Positions 62,251-64,000 of a stretch of 64,000 bases of DNA are shown here, piece by piece. The position numbers were made by a program, and so were the translations under genes. The stretch's first letter is position 1, and the number at the start of each line of letters is the position of its first letter. Origin of the DNA: Streptomyces adelaidensis (GTDB lineage Bacteria > Actinomycetota > Actinomycetes > Streptomycetales > Streptomycetaceae); assembly GCF_016598475.1 (NCBI RefSeq), contig NZ_JAEMUX010000023.1, positions 52,482-116,481 of the forward strand, read 5' to 3'. Below the pieces are notes generated by a model, which saw only the letters and a program-made list of their open reading frames with translations, was not told the origin of the DNA and did not search any database.

Positions 62251-63051
62251 GTGGGCACAGGGCGGTTGTACGCCTCCGTCGCCGCCGGTGGTTTCAGGCG
62301 GTACGCGACGTATCGGGTGGCCACCGCGGCGGGGGTGTTCACCAACACCGTCTTCGGCTTCATCCTCGCATACACCTACCTGGCCCTCTGGCACGAGAAG
62401 CCCCACCTGGGCGGCTACGACCAGGCGCAGGCGCTCACCTATGTGTGGGTCGGGCAGGCGATGTTCGCGGTGATGGTGCTGGGGAGCGTCGGATTCGAGG
62501 AGGAGTTGATCGAGCGGATCCGTACGGGCGACATCGCCGTCGACCTGTACCGGCCCGTCGACCTCCAGATGTGGTGGCTCGCCGCCGATATGGGCCGGGC
62601 CCTGTTCCAGCTGCTGGGGAGGGGTGTGTTGCCGATGGTGTGCGGCGCGCTCTTCTTCGACCTGGCCCTGCCGTCCGGGCCGGGCCCCTGGCTCGCCTGT
62701 CTCGTCGCCGTCGCCCTCGGGGCCCTCGTCAGCTTCGCGATCCGGTACATCGTCGCGCTGTGGGCGTTCTGGCTGATGGACGGCGCCGGAGCGATGCAGG
62801 TCACCTGGCTCACCGGAGTCTTCTTCTCCGGGATGCTGCTGCCGCTGAACGTCTTCCCGGGCGCGCTCGGCGACCTCGCCCGCGTCCTGCCCTGGTCCGC
62901 GCTGCTCCAGGCCCCCGCGGACGTACTGCTGGGCGAGGCCGACCCGCTGGGCACGTTCGCCTTCCAGCTCGCCTGGGCGGTGGTGCTGCTGGCGGTCGGG
63001 CGGCTGATCCAGTCGGCGGCGACACGGAAGGTGGTGGTCCAGGGTGGTTGA
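62251..63051 (+). CDS. ABC-2 type permease (DUF990 family), first
   Basis: 266 residues from GTG 62251. Six helices: YATYRVATAAGVFTNTVFGFILAYTYLAL, EELIERIRTGDIAVDLYRPVDLQMWWLAADMGRAL and VTWLTGVFFSGMLLPLNVFP. The RTGDIAVDLYRPVDLQ loop is typical of ABC-2 exporters in the YbjI-like DUF990 group. It works with the next permease and an ATPase starting at 63951. Substrate unknown. The GTG at 63044 overlaps its stop region by 8 bp, so translation is coupled. Confidence 0.87.
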   Translation: MGTGRLYASVAAGGFRRYATYRVATAAGVFTNTVFGFILAYTYLALWHEKPHLGGYDQAQALTYVWVGQAMFAVMVLGSVGFEEELIERIRTGDIAVDLYRPVDLQMWWLAADMGRALFQLLGRGVLPMVCGALFFDLALPSGPGPWLACLVAVALGALVSFAIRYIVALWAFWLMDGAGAMQVTWLTGVFFSGMLLPLNVFPGALGDLARVLPWSALLQAPADVLLGEADPLGTFAFQLAWAVVLLAVGRLIQSAATRKVVVQGG

Positions 63052-63925
63052 GCTCGGCGAGCGCCCGGCCGCGCGGGTCACGACGGAGGACCCCTTCGGC
63101 GAGTACGGCACGTACAACCGTGTACGGGACGGTCTGCGGGCCTACCGCATGATCGCCGCCATGTGGATCCGCTCCACGATGGCCTATCGCGCCTCCTTCG
63201 CCATGACGACCTTCGGGAACTTCGCGGCGACCTCCTTCGACTTCCTCGCGATCCTGCTGATGTTCTCCCAGGTCGACGAGTTGGGCGGTTTCTCCCTGCC
63301 CGAGATCGCCCTCCTGTACGGCACCTCCGGCGTCGCCTTCGGACTCGCGGACCTGATGATCGGCTCCATGGACCGGCTCGGGCGCCGAGTCCGCGACGGC
63401 ACGCTGGACACGCTCCTCGTGCGGCCCGTGCCGGTGCTCGCGCAGGTCGCCGCGGACAAGTTCGCGCTGCGTCGCCTCGGCCGTATCACCCAGGGGCTGT
63501 TCGTCCTCGGATACGCCCTGACCCACCTCGACATCGCCTGGACACCGGCCAAGGTGCTGATGATCCCGCTGATGGTGGGCAGCGGCGGGCTGATCTTCGC
63601 GGCGGTGTTCATCGGGGGCGCGGCTTTCCAGTTCGTCGCGCAGGACGCCTCCGAGGTGCAGAACGCCTTCACCTACGGCGGCGCGACCCTCCTGCAGTAC
63701 CCGCCGGCCCTCTTCGCCAAGGACCTGCTGCGCGGCGTGACCTTCGTCCTGCCGCTCGCCTTCGTCAACTGGGTGCCGGGGCTGTACGTCCTGGACCGCC
63801 CCTACCCGCTCGACCTGCCCCAGTGGCTGGCCTTCGCACCGCCGCTGGTGGGGGTGGCCTGCTGCGCGCTGGCGGGGCTGGCCTGGCGGGCGGGACTGCG
63901 TTCCTATCGGAGTACGGGGAGCTAG
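63044..63925 (+). CDS. ABC-2 type permease (DUF990 family), second
   Basis: 293 residues from GTG 63044. Residues 25-60 lead into the first helix, AYRMIAAMWIRSTMAYRASFAMTTFGNFAATSFDFLAILLMF. The coupling loop is RRVRDGTLDTLLVRPVPVLAQVAADKFALRRLGR. Paralogous to the upstream permease and partner in the same exporter. 25 bp before the next coding sequence. Confidence 0.87.
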   Translation: MVELGERPAARVTTEDPFGEYGTYNRVRDGLRAYRMIAAMWIRSTMAYRASFAMTTFGNFAATSFDFLAILLMFSQVDELGGFSLPEIALLYGTSGVAFGLADLMIGSMDRLGRRVRDGTLDTLLVRPVPVLAQVAADKFALRRLGRITQGLFVLGYALTHLDIAWTPAKVLMIPLMVGSGGLIFAAVFIGGAAFQFVAQDASEVQNAFTYGGATLLQYPPALFAKDLLRGVTFVLPLAFVNWVPGLYVLDRPYPLDLPQWLAFAPPLVGVACCALAGLAWRAGLRSYRSTGS

Positions 63926-63950
63926 GGAGCTAGTGACAACTTGGGGACAC

Positions 63951-64000
63951 ATGAGTGACGACGACCGCTCCACCGAACGCGACCGCTCCACCGAACGCGA
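63951..64000 (+). CDS. Start of a downstream gene, probably the ABC ATPase (partial)
   Basis: Sixteen codons are visible: MSDDDRSTERDRSTER, encoded by an 18-bp tandem repeat (CGACCGCTCCACCGAACG, two copies and a partial). A GGGG stretch lies upstream. GTG 63933 is an in-frame alternative. By position it should be the ATP-binding partner of the two ABC-2 permeases, but no ATPase motif is inside the window. Confidence 0.5.
   Translation, partial: MSDDDRSTERDRSTER

Overview
The window is chromosomal DNA from a Streptomyces-type actinomycete. GC content is very high, GTG and TTG starts are common, and stop/start codons often overlap. Actinobacterial-restricted genes are present (ssgG, HelD, DUF3039, DUF2017 next to clpS, mec/cysO/cysM, DasR-type dre sites). 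As far as I remember, gene order follows the S. coelicolor core chromosome from about SCO2954 down to SCO2896, with some lineage-specific insertions. There is no rRNA, phage, intact IS element or CRISPR array. One tRNA is present (Leu, anticodon UAG).

Layout. 0-9.4 kb: tail of a CGNR zinc-finger protein, ECF sigma factor and zinc anti-sigma (sigU/rsuA-like), HelD, malic enzyme behind a perfect 16-bp hairpin, HU, murA (-), yqgE, DUF3039. 9.4-14.6 kb: a 173-bp palindrome, then an ABC sugar importer (lipoprotein and two permeases) with a GH20 beta-N-acetylhexosaminidase and a dre-like site upstream. 14.8-19.7 kb: three-subunit molybdenum hydroxylase with an unusual Fe-S subunit and no recognisable catalytic Glu. 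19.9-21.6 kb: small accessory island (SUKH-4 protein, decayed MFS gene, RHH/Doc toxin-antitoxin). 21.7-26.9 kb: DEAD-like helicase, IclR regulator, hydrolase/MarR divergent pair, Lon-type S16 protease. 27-31 kb: osmoprotectant ABC operon (-). 31-35 kb: AsnC regulator diverging from hppD, FAD oxidase, ssgG. 35-41 kb: two RDD proteins, a small membrane protein, M6 metalloprotease. 42-45 kb: pncA and pncB (NAD salvage), clpS-DUF2017. 45.8-50.6 kb: amino acid permease, then the mec / LacI / leader peptide / cysO / cysM cysteine-synthesis cluster. 50.7-55 kb: membrane-anchored PemK-like protein, metallo-hydrolase, GlcNAc PTS genes (nagE2, nagF) with clear dre sites. 55-64 kb: rph, lipoprotein, rdgB, tRNA-Leu, bcp, DUF3618, GroES-like protein, bifunctional PBP, ABC-2 export operon running off the edge.

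Two themes link distant genes. The first is amino-sugar uptake: the GH20/ABC operon and the PTS genes carry related DasR-type operators, suggesting co-regulation. The second is protein-bound cysteine synthesis (Mec, CysO, CysM) behind a Cys-rich, apparently leaderless leader peptide.

The intergenic DNA is also notable. Three families of dispersed palindromic repeats occur, one of which has entered a coding sequence. At least ten short tandem repeats (6-28 bp units) sit at gene starts, stops or low-complexity coding stretches.
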